Source of the DNA: Bacteroidota bacterium
GTDB lineage: Bacteria; Bacteroidota; Bacteroidia; M30B66
Direction of reading: 5' to 3'
Assembly: GCA_027483445.1 (NCBI GenBank)
Contig: JAIXUS010000018.1
Location: 1 to 64,000 of the forward strand
DNA length: 64,000 nucleotides
The position numbers and the translations under genes are program-made. The notes below the pieces were generated by a model. That model was not told the origin of the DNA. It ran no database searches and worked only from the letters and a program-made list of their open reading frames with translations. This document shows positions 36,782 to 45,696 of this stretch, one piece after another. Every line of letters begins with the position of its first letter. Positions within the stretch are counted from its first letter, which is position 1.

Positions 36782-38773
36782 TTGGTGAAATCCTGGCTGG
36801 TTATTGTTGCGGTTGGACTGTTTGCGGTGCTGGGGTATTATTGTTCGGGTGGGCAGAATGCTGCAGAACCAGGCTATCTAAACCTTCACGATTCGGTGCA
36901 ATATGTGGGTATGCAAACTTGTATGCAATGCCATTCGGGCATTCATGCAGACTTTGTGGAAACCGGAATGGGAAAGTCGTTCGACAAAGCCACACGCCAA
37001 AAGTCGGCGGGCGACTTTAGTAAGGCGCACACCGTTTACGACCCTGAACTCGACTTGTACTACAGCCCACAATTTGTAAACGATTCGCTGCACATCACTG
37101 AGTTTAGACTCAGCGGCAATGATACCATTCACAAGCGAACACAGCCGATACAATACATTGTAGGCTCGGGGCAGCACACCAACTCACACCTCTTTCTTTC
37201 GGCCGGTTATCTCTTTCAGGCGCCGCTTACCTATTACACCCAAAAGGGAATCTGGGATTTGCCTCCCGGGTATGAAAAAGGCGCAAGTTCGCGGTTTAAC
37301 CGACAAATTGGATTGGAATGCATGAGCTGTCACAATGCTTACCCCGGCTTTGTGCAAGGTTCGGAAAACAAATACTTCAAAGTACCCAATGGCATCGACT
37401 GTGAACGCTGTCACGGGCCGGGAAGCATTCACGTGCGGGAGAAGCAAGCCGGAAATATAGTCGACACCTCCAAATACATCGACTACACCATTGTAAATCC
37501 CGGAAAACTCCCGGTCGACCTGCAATTCGATCTTTGCCAGCGCTGCCATTTACAAGGTAACGCCGTATTGGCCGAAGGAAAGTCGTTCTACGATTTTAAG
37601 CCCGGTATGAAGCTTAGCGATGTTATGGAAGTGTACCTGCCCCGCTACAGCAACGATGAAAATCAATTCATCATGGCCTCCCATGCCGATCGACTCAAGA
37701 AGAGTGCCTGCTTCAAGGTTATGGCTGAGCGACATGCCGACGACAAGGGGCTTAGGCCCTACAAAAACGCCCTTACCTGCGTTACTTGCCACAATCCGCA
37801 TGTGAGCGTTAAGAAAACCGGGCCTGAAACTTTTAACAATACCTGTAAGTCGTGCCACTCTTCGGCCAAAAAGCCCGAGTGTTCCGAGCAGCTTGCCATT
37901 CGAAAGGAGAAAGCCGATAACTGCGTTTCTTGCCACATGCCTGTTTCAGGTTCGGTAGACATTCCTCATGTTACGGTGCACGATCATTATATCCGAAAGC
38001 GGCCTGAGGTGATGAAGGAAGTGAGCGACCGGGGCACTTTCAAAGCACTCAGCTGCATCAACAATCCATCGCCCTCCACAGCTTCACGCACCAAGGCCTT
38101 CGTGCAACAATTCGAAAAGTTCGACCCCGAAAACCGTTTGCTGCTCGATTCGGCGCTTGCCCTCTCGCGCCAGCTGAAAAATGCCCCGGAGGCCCATTTC
38201 GCCCTGCTTGTACACCTGTATTTTGCCCGTGGCGAATTTGCCGAAGTAACCACCTTGGTGAATAAACGAGGCGTTCAGACATTGCTCAACGAGGTACTCA
38301 CCCGCAAAAACTGGAGTAACGACGACGCCTGGACAGCCTACCGAATCGGCGAAAGCTATGTGCAGCAAGGACAAGCCGCCGCAGCACTGCCTTTTCTTCA
38401 GTTGGCCAACACCCTGGCGCCGTATCATTTCGACTTTAGCAATAAGTTGGGTACTGCTTTTATTGCCGCCGGGCGGATGGCCGAAGCCGAAGCCTTATTT
38501 CTCAAGCTTACCCAAAGCACTCCAGATTTTGCAGCAGGTTGGAATAATCTCGGTTACCTTCAGGCCCTCAAAGGCAATTTGCAGCAGGCCGAACAGAATT
38601 ATCGAAAAGCACTTTTGCTCAACCCCGATTATGGTCAAGCCATCGTTAACCTGAGTGGACTATTTATGATGCAAGGCCGAAAAACCGAAGCTCTAACCTT
38701 GGTTAACCGGTATTTAAAGCGCTTTCCGAACGACGAAACCATGAAAAATATCCTCAAACGGATTCAAGCATAA
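36782..38773 (+). CDS. Seven-haem cytochrome c with C-terminal TPR domain
   Basis: 663 residues. There is no ATG at the 5' end: TTG 36782 or GTG 36785 must be used. An N-terminal hydrophobic helix ends YYCSGG, so it is exported and may be a lipoprotein. Seven CxxCH haem sites lie in the first ~400 residues: CMQCH, CMSCH, CERCH, CQRCH, CVTCH, CKSCH, CVSCH. Extra histidines could be axial ligands. The spacing resembles cytochrome c554-like/NrfB-like proteins but I cannot assign a reaction. From about 450 there are four to five TPR units (AAGWNNLGYLQALKGNLQQA). Haem attachment must take place in the periplasm. It is 20 bp after the GNAT gene. Confidence 0.88.
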   Translation: MVKSWLVIVAVGLFAVLGYYCSGGQNAAEPGYLNLHDSVQYVGMQTCMQCHSGIHADFVETGMGKSFDKATRQKSAGDFSKAHTVYDPELDLYYSPQFVNDSLHITEFRLSGNDTIHKRTQPIQYIVGSGQHTNSHLFLSAGYLFQAPLTYYTQKGIWDLPPGYEKGASSRFNRQIGLECMSCHNAYPGFVQGSENKYFKVPNGIDCERCHGPGSIHVREKQAGNIVDTSKYIDYTIVNPGKLPVDLQFDLCQRCHLQGNAVLAEGKSFYDFKPGMKLSDVMEVYLPRYSNDENQFIMASHADRLKKSACFKVMAERHADDKGLRPYKNALTCVTCHNPHVSVKKTGPETFNNTCKSCHSSAKKPECSEQLAIRKEKADNCVSCHMPVSGSVDIPHVTVHDHYIRKRPEVMKEVSDRGTFKALSCINNPSPSTASRTKAFVQQFEKFDPENRLLLDSALALSRQLKNAPEAHFALLVHLYFARGEFAEVTTLVNKRGVQTLLNEVLTRKNWSNDDAWTAYRIGESYVQQGQAAAALPFLQLANTLAPYHFDFSNKLGTAFIAAGRMAEAEALFLKLTQSTPDFAAGWNNLGYLQALKGNLQQAEQNYRKALLLNPDYGQAIVNLSGLFMMQGRKTEALTLVNRYLKRFPNDETMKNILKRIQA

Positions 38774-38819
38774 CCTCCCGAAGGCCGCTCATTTGCATTG
38801 AATTTTTATTTTTGGCGCC

Positions 38820-39908
38820 ATGCCCTCCAAACCTAAAAGCAAGGCCCGAAAAAAACGGAAGTCATTCTCCGGAGGAGCCCTGAAGAAAACCCTCATTGCA
38901 CTTGCCGTTGTTTTGGCCTTAAGTTTAGGCGCCGCCTCCTTTTTCTTTTATCAGAAGGCATTCAGAAGCAACACCTTAAGCGAGGCCTTGCTAGACGACC
39001 CTTTTGTTTACATCCGCAATGCCGATACGTTCGATGATGTAGTTTCCCAGCTAAAAGCGCGTGGTTTGCTTCGCGACATTGAGTCGTTTCGATGGCTGGC
39101 GGAGTTTCTGGAGTACGACAAACAGGTTCGTCCCGGTCGATACCGCTTGAGCAAAGGCATGAGCAACAAAGACCTCATCTTGTTGCTACGCTCGGGTAAG
39201 CAGGAGCCGCTGCGCATAACCTACAAAAGCATACGAACCCTGGAGGAGTTCTGCGGGAAAACGGGCGCGCTCCTCGAAGCCGACAGTGCATCGCTCATGG
39301 AGGTATTTGGCTCTTCCGAATTCCTCGAAAAGTATGGCCTCAACCGGCGAAATGCCCTTAGCCTGATTTTACCCGATACCTATGAGTTTTACTGGAATAC
39401 CGGCGCGGAGACCTTCGTTGAAAAGATAGGCGGGTATTACCTCGAATTCTGGAACGAGGAGCGTAAGGCTCTTGCAGTCGCACTGGGATTGAGCAGGGCT
39501 GAGGTTGCGGTACTTACCTCGATTGTACAACAAGAGTCATCTAAACCCGACGAATGGCCTGTAATTGCCGGTGTGTATCTGAATCGCTACCGCAAAGGCA
39601 TGAAGCTACAAGCCGACCCGACGGTGGTTTTTGCCAACAACGACTTTAGCATTCGGCGTGTACGGGCCAGGCATCTTTCCATCGATTCGCCTTACAACAC
39701 CTACAAATATGCCGGTTTGCCGCCCGGTCCAATTTATTTGCCCTCGAAGGCGTGCATGGATGCAGTTTTACGTGCCGACTCTCATTCCTATTTTTACTTT
39801 TGTGCTCGACCCGATGGTTCGGGTTATCACGATTTTGCCAAAACCTTTGAAGAACACCTCCGCAACGCTCGCCAATACCAAAAACGCTTAAACGAACGCG
39901 GAATATAA
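38820..39908 (+). CDS. mltG: Endolytic murein transglycosylase MltG
   Basis: 362 residues. A very basic cytosolic N terminus (KSKARKKRKS) leads to one membrane helix (about 24-47), and the rest is periplasmic. The YceG core has PDTYEFYWNTGAE, then SIVQQESSKPDEWPVIAGVYLNR carrying the catalytic glutamate, LQADPTV, and SPYNTYKYAGLPPGPI. MltG cleaves nascent glycan strands and so sets their length. TATTTTTG (38807-38814) is a -7-like box five bases before the ATG. The phosphohexomutase gene starts 8 bp later. Confidence 0.95.
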   Translation: MPSKPKSKARKKRKSFSGGALKKTLIALAVVLALSLGAASFFFYQKAFRSNTLSEALLDDPFVYIRNADTFDDVVSQLKARGLLRDIESFRWLAEFLEYDKQVRPGRYRLSKGMSNKDLILLLRSGKQEPLRITYKSIRTLEEFCGKTGALLEADSASLMEVFGSSEFLEKYGLNRRNALSLILPDTYEFYWNTGAETFVEKIGGYYLEFWNEERKALAVALGLSRAEVAVLTSIVQQESSKPDEWPVIAGVYLNRYRKGMKLQADPTVVFANNDFSIRRVRARHLSIDSPYNTYKYAGLPPGPIYLPSKACMDAVLRADSHSYFYFCARPDGSGYHDFAKTFEEHLRNARQYQKRLNERGI

Positions 39909-39916
39909 ACAAGCTT

Positions 39917-41317
39917 ATGACAGCAATTAAATTTGGAACCGACGGCTGGAGAGCCATCATTGCCGAAGATTTTACCGTTGAAAATGTAGCCCGGGTTACT
40001 GAGGCAACTGCAGATTGGCTTAAAAAGAATTTCCCGAACCCCTCCGTGGTAATTGGCCACGACTGCCGCTTTGCCGGCGAATTGTTCGCAGAGACGGCTG
40101 CCAAAGTGATGATTGCCAAAGGCGTGAAAGTGTACCTCGCCAAAGGCTTTGTTTCTACTCCAATGGTTTCGCTCGGTGCACGGAATTACGAGGCCAGCTT
40201 AGGCATTGTACTCACTGCGAGCCACAACCCGCCGTCTTACAATGGGTATAAGCTGAAAGGCCACTATGGAGGGCCTTTGCTTCCTGAGAAAATTGAAGAA
40301 ATAGAAGCGCTTATTCCCGCCGTTTCTGCTGGCTTGCACAACAGCACATCACTAAGCAATGCCGGTGAACTCCTGCAATGGGTGCCGCTCGAAGACGATT
40401 ATTGCAAGCACGTGGAGGCCTCATTCGACATGGACGCCATCCGCAATTCGAGCCTCGAACTCGCCTACGACGCCATGTATGGAGCGGGCCAGAATGTCAT
40501 CCGCAGGTTACTGCCCGAAACTACATTACTGCATTGCGACTATAACCCCTCATTTGATGGTCAGGCTCCCGAGCCCATCGCCCGTAACCTTACGGAGTTT
40601 GCAGAAATGATTCGCATTGCTGAGAACATCGACTGTGGTTTGGCTACCGATGGCGACGCCGATCGAATCGGGCTTTTTGATTCCAAAGGAAACTTTGTGG
40701 ATTCTCACCACATTATTCTTTTGCTCATCCATTACCTGAAAAAGTATAAAGGTTACGATGGCAAGGTGTGCACGGCTTTCTCTTCATCGGTGAAGGTGCA
40801 GAAACTCTGCAATCATTACGGCCTGGAGCTCGAAACGGTGAAGATTGGCTTCAAATACATTGCTGGCATTATGATTAAGGAAGATGTGCTGCTGGGCGGC
40901 GAAGAGTCTGGCGGTATTGCCATCAAAGGACACATACCGGAACGCGACGGCATTTGGATGGGGCTGGTAATTTGGGAATTCATGGCCAAGTCGGGGAAAA
41001 CACTCGAGGAACTCATTCAAGAAGTGTACGACATTGTTGGAGCCTTTGATTTCGACCGCAACGATGTGCATCTGCCGGAGGCGCAGAAACAAGCCATCAT
41101 TGCCGATTGTAAAGCGAGAAAATTCAATGCTTTCGGGCCGTTTACCGTGCAGCGTGTGGAAGACCTCGACGGATACAAGCATTTTCTGTCTGACGATTCC
41201 TGGGTGATGATTCGCCCTTCAGGAACAGAGCCTCTGCTGCGCATTTATGCCGAAGCGCCCACCAAAGAAGAAGTTCAGGCTATTTTGCAGTCCACCCGTT
41301 CAGTATTGGGTGTATGA
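39917..41317 (+). CDS. Phosphoglucomutase/phosphomannomutase family enzyme
   Basis: 466 residues, alpha-D-phosphohexomutase superfamily. FGTDGWRAIIAEDFT starts the protein. The phosphoserine loop is LTASHNPPSYNGYK, the Mg-binding loop DGDADRIGLFD, the sugar-binding loop GEESGGIAI, and the phosphate-binding loop RPSGTEPLLRIYAEA. All four active-site loops are intact. It interconverts hexose 1- and 6-phosphates for glycogen or envelope sugar synthesis; glucose versus mannose preference cannot be told. It lies between mltG and a SIMPL-like gene, which it overlaps by 4 nt (ATGA). Confidence 0.92.
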   Translation: MTAIKFGTDGWRAIIAEDFTVENVARVTEATADWLKKNFPNPSVVIGHDCRFAGELFAETAAKVMIAKGVKVYLAKGFVSTPMVSLGARNYEASLGIVLTASHNPPSYNGYKLKGHYGGPLLPEKIEEIEALIPAVSAGLHNSTSLSNAGELLQWVPLEDDYCKHVEASFDMDAIRNSSLELAYDAMYGAGQNVIRRLLPETTLLHCDYNPSFDGQAPEPIARNLTEFAEMIRIAENIDCGLATDGDADRIGLFDSKGNFVDSHHIILLLIHYLKKYKGYDGKVCTAFSSSVKVQKLCNHYGLELETVKIGFKYIAGIMIKEDVLLGGEESGGIAIKGHIPERDGIWMGLVIWEFMAKSGKTLEELIQEVYDIVGAFDFDRNDVHLPEAQKQAIIADCKARKFNAFGPFTVQRVEDLDGYKHFLSDDSWVMIRPSGTEPLLRIYAEAPTKEEVQAILQSTRSVLGV

Positions 41318-42261
41318 GAGCTTCTCTAAATCTCCTGGCCTGTGCGGCAATGGTATTGCTGTGCCTGCCTCTGTTTTCTCAGTCGGTGATTGAGGTCGAA
41401 GCCCGTGGCACCATCACGTTTAGTCCAGATAGCTTCGTAGTGATGATTCGAATCGATGAAGACCGCATCAGTTTGGAAAACAGGCCCGTTGTTAAGCCTA
41501 GCGATTCTCCAATGCGCGCAGAAGAGGAGATCCACGATGTTGTAGCTGTTGAAGAGAGTGAATTTGGAGGTTGGAATACTGTAGTGGAGGAGGTTGAAGC
41601 TCCGCCCCCTCCGGTTCAGGAGGAAAGCCCTGATGTGCGACGTGCGCGCCTTCAAAGAGAACGTGAGCTCTACAGAGCCCGCGAGGATTCACTCAGGCGT
41701 TTGCGTAAAGTGCGGTTGGCAGAGTTTAATGGAAAACTGGCTAAAATGAACATAAAGCCTCTGATTGTAGGGCTTGAAGAGATGAAAGATCCTTACGGAT
41801 ACAACCGTGGGAGCAACCGTTCGGAGTGGCCGGCTGTGTTAAGTCCCGCGCAAATGAGTAAAATCGACTCGCTCAGTCAGATCTATGGCCGGCCGCTGAG
41901 TTTCGAAATCCTCACCATACGCATGAGAAATCACGATGAGGTGAAACGCAAGGCTTACAAAGTCGCCATGGAAAATGGGCGCAACGAGGCTACAGTACTG
42001 GCTTCGTCGATGAACAAGAAGTTGGGCAAACTGCTCGAGGTGCAAACCCAGTCTATGGACATTGAAGATCTGTTGCCTGTGGTGATGCGCAAGGAGCTCA
42101 GCCGCGAAATTCGCCGCAACGACGGCATGCGCCCCGAATTGTACCAGCTCATGCAGGAGTTCAATTGGATTACAGAGTTACCCAAAGGCCGCGAAGAACG
42201 CGAAGTGTTACAATACAGCTGGACCGAAAGCGTGAAGTTGCGTTACGAAGCTTTGCCCTGA
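41314..42261 (+). CDS. Exported SIMPL (DUF541)-like protein with a charged insertion
   Basis: 315 residues. The signal peptide ends near LPLFSQ. The mature protein begins SVIEVEARGTITFSPDSFVVMI, matching the first strand of SIMPL proteins. Later KAYKVAMENGRNEATVLASS and KLGKLLEVQTQ match the helix and following strand, and VKLRYEAL the last strand. Between the two halves is a ~110-residue insertion rich in E, P and R (VEEVEAPPPPVQEE, RRARLQRERELYRARED) that I do not recognise. SIMPL proteins are periplasmic and of poorly known function. It is translationally coupled to the mutase gene. Confidence 0.65.
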   Translation: MRASLNLLACAAMVLLCLPLFSQSVIEVEARGTITFSPDSFVVMIRIDEDRISLENRPVVKPSDSPMRAEEEIHDVVAVEESEFGGWNTVVEEVEAPPPPVQEESPDVRRARLQRERELYRAREDSLRRLRKVRLAEFNGKLAKMNIKPLIVGLEEMKDPYGYNRGSNRSEWPAVLSPAQMSKIDSLSQIYGRPLSFEILTIRMRNHDEVKRKAYKVAMENGRNEATVLASSMNKKLGKLLEVQTQSMDIEDLLPVVMRKELSREIRRNDGMRPELYQLMQEFNWITELPKGREEREVLQYSWTESVKLRYEALP

Positions 42262-42327
42262 ATCAGCCCAGTCGCTTAGAACAGAGTGTTTCAACACAAC
42301 AACAGGACGAGGAATAACTCGGGATTT

Positions 42328-42560
42328 GTTTTTTGGGCGCCTGCCTCGCTGAGCCTTTCGGTGAATTGAGCGCCCTCGCCGGGCACCCGGCTTTACGCCT
42401 TAGCCCCGCCGCCCCTCACGCCACAAAAGCGCCACGCACCGCGTCGGGGGCTGCCGGCTTCAATCCGTGGCGCTGGTTAAATGCAATAGGCTTGGGCGAT
42501 TGCCGAATTCCCTTAGGCATTTTCTTTCTAGAATTGAAAGGATGTGGTTTGCCCAAAAAC
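42328..42560. repeat. GC-rich intergenic element with inverted ends (copy 2), MITE-like
   Basis: Occupies most of the 350-bp gap between the SIMPL-like gene and rplS. The ends are GTTTTTTGGGC (42328-42338) and GCCCAAAAAC (42551-42560), complementary apart from one extra T. Inside are GGGCGC...GCGCCC arms near the left end and a very GC-rich middle (GCCCCGCCGCCCCTCACGCC). The frame 42333-42590 is open by composition only. Its GC content is well above the surrounding genes. The right end merges with the rplS terminator. Confidence 0.6.
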
Positions 42561-42584
42561 AAAAACCCCGGTTTGTGCCGGGGT
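42552..42584 (-). terminator. rplS: Terminator of rplS
   Basis: ACCCCGG (42565-42571) / CCGGGGT (42578-42584) with a 6-nt loop; on the minus strand followed by TTTTTGTTTTT. Confidence 0.85.
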
Positions 42585-42611
42585 CTTTGATATGGTTGAG
42601 AGCAATTTTGC

Positions 42612-42959
42612 TTATGCCAGCTTTTCCTTGATACGGGCTTTCTTGCCTTTCAGGTCGCGGATGTAGAAAATACGTGCACGACGTACAACACCACGCTTGT
42701 TCACATCAATTTTATCGATAAATGGCGAATTGTCGGGGAACACACGCTCCACTCCAACACCATTTGAAATTTTACGCACGGTAAAGGTGCGGGTAACGCC
42801 GGTACCTTTGCGCTGAATTACAACGCCCTGATACTGCTGGATACGCTCTTTGTCGCCTTCCTTGATTTTGAAGTGAACGGTAATGGTATCGCCGGCTTTG
42901 AATTCGGGAAGCTCGCGTTTCTCTGTGAGCTGAGCGGCTATGTTGGCAAGAATATCCAT
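42612..42959 (-). CDS. rplS: 50S ribosomal protein L19
   Basis: 115 residues, normal length. [20 protein letters not shown] and [13 protein letters not shown] are the L19 signatures, followed by [17 protein letters not shown] and the basic tail. L19 sits at the 30S-50S interface. It follows trmD on the same strand after 108 bp, as in many bacteria, but rpsP and rimM are not in front of trmD here. Confidence 0.98.
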   Translation of the reverse strand: MDILANIAAQLTEKRELPEFKAGDTITVHFKIKEGDKERIQQYQGVVIQRKGTGVTRTFTVRKISNGVGVERVFPDNSPFIDKIDVNKRGVVRRARIFYIRDLKGKKARIKEKLA

Positions 42960-43067
42960 GAGATTGTGTATCTGTAGGGGGTTCTAAAAAAGGACTGCAA
43001 TATTAGGGATTCTTTCTCAATATCCGACAGTGGAGCTCAAAAATTTTTGGAAAACCATTTAAAAGCT

Positions 43068-43763
43068 TTATTCTGTATCAAATCCGCTGCGGGCAAACAG
43101 GTCGGGCCTTCGCGTTCGGGTGCGCATCAGGGCTTGCTCGAAACGCCATTTCTCCACCGCCGGTGTATTGCCCGAAAGCAAAATGTCGGGAACCTTTAAG
43201 CCACGGAATTCAGCCGGCCTTGTGTACACGGGCGGAGCCAGGAGATTGTCTTGAAATGAATCGGTAAGGGCCGAGGTTTCATCGTTCAGCACACCCGGAA
43301 TTAAGCGAATAATGGCATCGCACACCACCGCCGCAGCCAGCTCGCCGCCCGATAGCACATAGTCGCCAATCGAAATTTCTCGGGTTACAAAATGCTGCCT
43401 GATGCGCTCGTCCACACCTTTATAATGACCGCACAATACCGCAATATTGCCCTTTAACGAAAGGCTGTTGGCCATGGTTTGGTTAAAGGTTTCGCCGTCG
43501 GGTGTCATATAAATAACCTCTTCAAAAGGCTCATGCTCCTGCAATTTTTCCAGGCAGTTTACTATAGGCTCCATCATCATTACCATGCCCGCACCACCGC
43601 CAAAGGCATAATCGTCCACACTCTTGTGCTTGTCGCTGCTGTAATCGCGAAGGTTGTGTACCTGCAAATCAACCAGCCCTTTTTGTTGTGCCCGTTTAAG
43701 GATGGAATGCCCGAAAGGACTTTCCAGCAGCTCCGGAAGCACTGTAATGACGTGGATTTTCAT
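43068..43763 (-). CDS. trmD: tRNA (guanine37-N1)-methyltransferase
   Basis: 231 residues from ATG 43763 ([20 protein letters not shown]); the six extra residues to 43781 are not typical. TrmD uses SAM through a deep trefoil knot: [27 protein letters not shown] and [19 protein letters not shown] are its hallmarks. It methylates G37 next to the anticodon and prevents frameshifting. It diverges from bioB across ~100 bp. Confidence 0.97.
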   Translation of the reverse strand: MKIHVITVLPELLESPFGHSILKRAQQKGLVDLQVHNLRDYSSDKHKSVDDYAFGGGAGMVMMMEPIVNCLEKLQEHEPFEEVIYMTPDGETFNQTMANSLSLKGNIAVLCGHYKGVDERIRQHFVTREISIGDYVLSGGELAAAVVCDAIIRLIPGVLNDETSALTDSFQDNLLAPPVYTRPAEFRGLKVPDILLSGNTPAVEKWRFEQALMRTRTRRPDLFARSGFDTE

Positions 43764-43781
43764 GCTGCGAAAGTAAGGCAT

Positions 43782-43845
43782 TTTGCATCAAGCCACGAAT
43801 CGATACCTTTGCCACCGGCTTCATTCACCGGAAGCTTTATATTTG
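43782..43845 (+). promoter_or_regulatory. bioB: Two candidate bioB promoters
   Basis: P1: TTTG (43782-43785), 18 bp, then TACCTTTG (43804-43811), both exact. P2: TATATTTG (43838-43845), an exact -7 box without a TTG at the right distance, 19 bp before the ATG. TTGTCAACC just after P2 resembles a left half-site of BirA operators, but no right half follows. Confidence 0.5.
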
Positions 43846-43864
43846 TCAACCATAGCCTTCAACC

Positions 43865-44869
43865 ATGAGCGAAATCCGCCACAACTGGACCACCGAAGAA
43901 ATCCTCTCCATCTACAATACACCTTTACTGGAACTGGTTTACAGAGCCGCAACTATTCACCGGCAATTTCACAATCCAAACGAAGTACAGGTAAGCTCAC
44001 TGATTTCAATTAAAACAGGAGGCTGCCCCGAAGATTGCGCTTATTGTCCACAAGCAGCACGCTACAACACTAAAGTGAAGGTGCACAAGCTTATGGAAGT
44101 GGAAGAAGTGGCTGAGCTGGCCGGTAAGGCCAAGTCAGGCGGTGCCTCACGGGTTTGCATGGGTGCCGCATGGCGCGAGGTGCGCGACAACCGAGACTTC
44201 GACCGGGTACTCGACATGGTAAAAGCGGTAAACGCCTTAGAGCTGGAAGTTTGCTGCACCCTTGGTATGCTTTCCGAAGAGCAAGCTAGTAAGCTCGCCA
44301 ACGCCGGCCTGTATGCCTATAATCACAACCTTGATACTTCTGAAGAAAACTACAGCAACATCATTGGAACCCGCACTTACGACGACCGCTTGAATACGCT
44401 GAACCACGTCCGCAAAGCAGGCATCACAGTGTGTTCTGGTGGAATTATTGGTATGGGCGAAAGTATTTCCGATCGGTGCGGAATGTTGAAAACCCTCGCC
44501 AATTTGCCTGTTCACCCCGAATCTGTTCCCATCAATGCCCTTGTTGCTGTAGAAGGTACTCCGCTCGAAGAGCAGCAACCGGTAGAAATCTGGGAAATGG
44601 TGCGCATGGTTGCTACCGCGCGCATTGTAATGCCCAAAACAGCCGTTCGTTTGAGCGCTGGTCGCTTGGGTATGTCGATGGAAGGACAAGCATTTTGTTT
44701 TATGGCTGGCGCTAATTCCATTTTTGCAGGCGATACTCTTCTTACAACGCCTAACCCGGAGTTCAATCAGGATATGGAGATGTTCCGAATTTTGGGCATT
44801 CAGCCAATGGCGCCTTTTCAACACGGAAAGCCACAAAATCAGTCCCTGGCTGAGGGCGTTAATGTCTAA
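43865..44869 (+). CDS. bioB: Biotin synthase
   Basis: 334 residues. Radical-SAM cysteines are in [14 protein letters not shown] (CX3CX2C). [23 protein letters not shown] and [11 protein letters not shown] are conserved blocks, and RLSAGR holds the arginine that binds the [2Fe-2S] sulfur donor cluster. It inserts sulfur into dethiobiotin. It is followed after 3 bp by a TPR gene and then bioF, so this is a partial biotin operon; bioA, bioC and bioD are not here. Confidence 0.97.
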   Translation: MSEIRHNWTTEEILSIYNTPLLELVYRAATIHRQFHNPNEVQVSSLISIKTGGCPEDCAYCPQAARYNTKVKVHKLMEVEEVAELAGKAKSGGASRVCMGAAWREVRDNRDFDRVLDMVKAVNALELEVCCTLGMLSEEQASKLANAGLYAYNHNLDTSEENYSNIIGTRTYDDRLNTLNHVRKAGITVCSGGIIGMGESISDRCGMLKTLANLPVHPESVPINALVAVEGTPLEEQQPVEIWEMVRMVATARIVMPKTAVRLSAGRLGMSMEGQAFCFMAGANSIFAGDTLLTTPNPEFNQDMEMFRILGIQPMAPFQHGKPQNQSLAEGVNV

Positions 44870-44872
44870 ACT

Positions 44873-45694
44873 ATGAAGGCGACAGGATGGCTACTGGGAT
44901 TGCTACTGGCGGTTCTTCCTGCGCTGTGTCAGACCGAAACCGATTTGCTGAATGGCATCATTGCCCGCGAAGAAGCCTTGGCGGAGGCCATTGAGCTCAT
45001 CCGTTACGGAAATCCCGAAGGAGCCATTCGTCTCATCAAATCGCTGCCCGATAAAACCAAACGCACCTTCGAAGCCGAGTTTCTATTGGGCTATGCCCAT
45101 AAAATTAGTGGGAACCTCGACGAGGCCATCGACTACTTCTCGAAAGCTACCCGATACGAATCGCTTAGCCTACCGGCCTTCTTTGAACGCGGAAACTGTT
45201 ACCTAATTCGGAAGAATTTTAACCTCGCGGTTTTCGACTATGATCGGGTTATTTTAATCGATTCAACCTTTGCACCGGCATACAATAACAGGGCTTATGC
45301 CCGAATTCGAAACTACGGCGAACAGAAGTTGCCGGTAACGCAGCTTAAGTTTGCCCGGCGCGATATGGAAAAAGTGCTGCGGCTAACCGAAAAAAGCCGC
45401 CCGATTGGTTTTGAATACCATTACAATTTGGCCTTACTCGATTTGTATATGTCGGAATACGAGCTGGCCATTTCGGGTTTCAATGAGGCCATTTCGGCCG
45501 ATAGTTCGGTGCCTAAAGCCTATTATTTTCGAGGCGCAGCGCATTTTTTAGCCCAGTATTACGATAAGGCCAGGGCCGATTTTACGCAGGCCACTAGTTT
45601 TGGTTTTCAAAGCAACCAAACTCCAGAGTTTATGCGGGTGCTGGAATTGATTCGGGCGCATGAAGAGCGCACTGGCGAAAAAGCCGGAAAGTAG
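44873..45694 (+). CDS. Exported TPR protein between bioB and bioF
   Basis: 273 residues. The N-terminal MKATGWLLGLLLAVLPALCQ looks like a signal peptide. Five or so TPR-like helix pairs follow (FLLGYAHKISGNLDEAIDYF, FERGNCYLIRKNFNLAVFDY, AYNNRAYARIR, LALLDLYMSEYELAISGF, YYFRGAAHFLAQYYDKARADF). A biotin role is doubtful, since the protein appears exported. Spacing of 3 bp on one side and 2 bp on the other means it is co-transcribed with bioB and bioF. Function unknown. Confidence 0.85.
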   Translation: MKATGWLLGLLLAVLPALCQTETDLLNGIIAREEALAEAIELIRYGNPEGAIRLIKSLPDKTKRTFEAEFLLGYAHKISGNLDEAIDYFSKATRYESLSLPAFFERGNCYLIRKNFNLAVFDYDRVILIDSTFAPAYNNRAYARIRNYGEQKLPVTQLKFARRDMEKVLRLTEKSRPIGFEYHYNLALLDLYMSEYELAISGFNEAISADSSVPKAYYFRGAAHFLAQYYDKARADFTQATSFGFQSNQTPEFMRVLELIRAHEERTGEKAGK

Positions 45695-45696
45695 AT

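Noticed and set aside
39646-40143. 165-codon open frame opposite mltG and the phosphohexomutase
   Set aside because: Spans the junction of two well supported genes on the other strand and resembles nothing.
42333-42590. 85-codon open frame in the gap before rplS
   Set aside because: It lies in the GC-rich repeat and across the rplS terminator; few stops occur there because of base composition.
43843-43851. BirA-type biotin operator before bioB
   Set aside because: Only a left half-like TTGTCAACC is present; no right half lies at the 14-16 bp distance.
44237-44836. 199-codon open frame antisense to bioB
   Set aside because: Opposite a complete bioB with all catalytic motifs; composition is that of a reversed coding frame.
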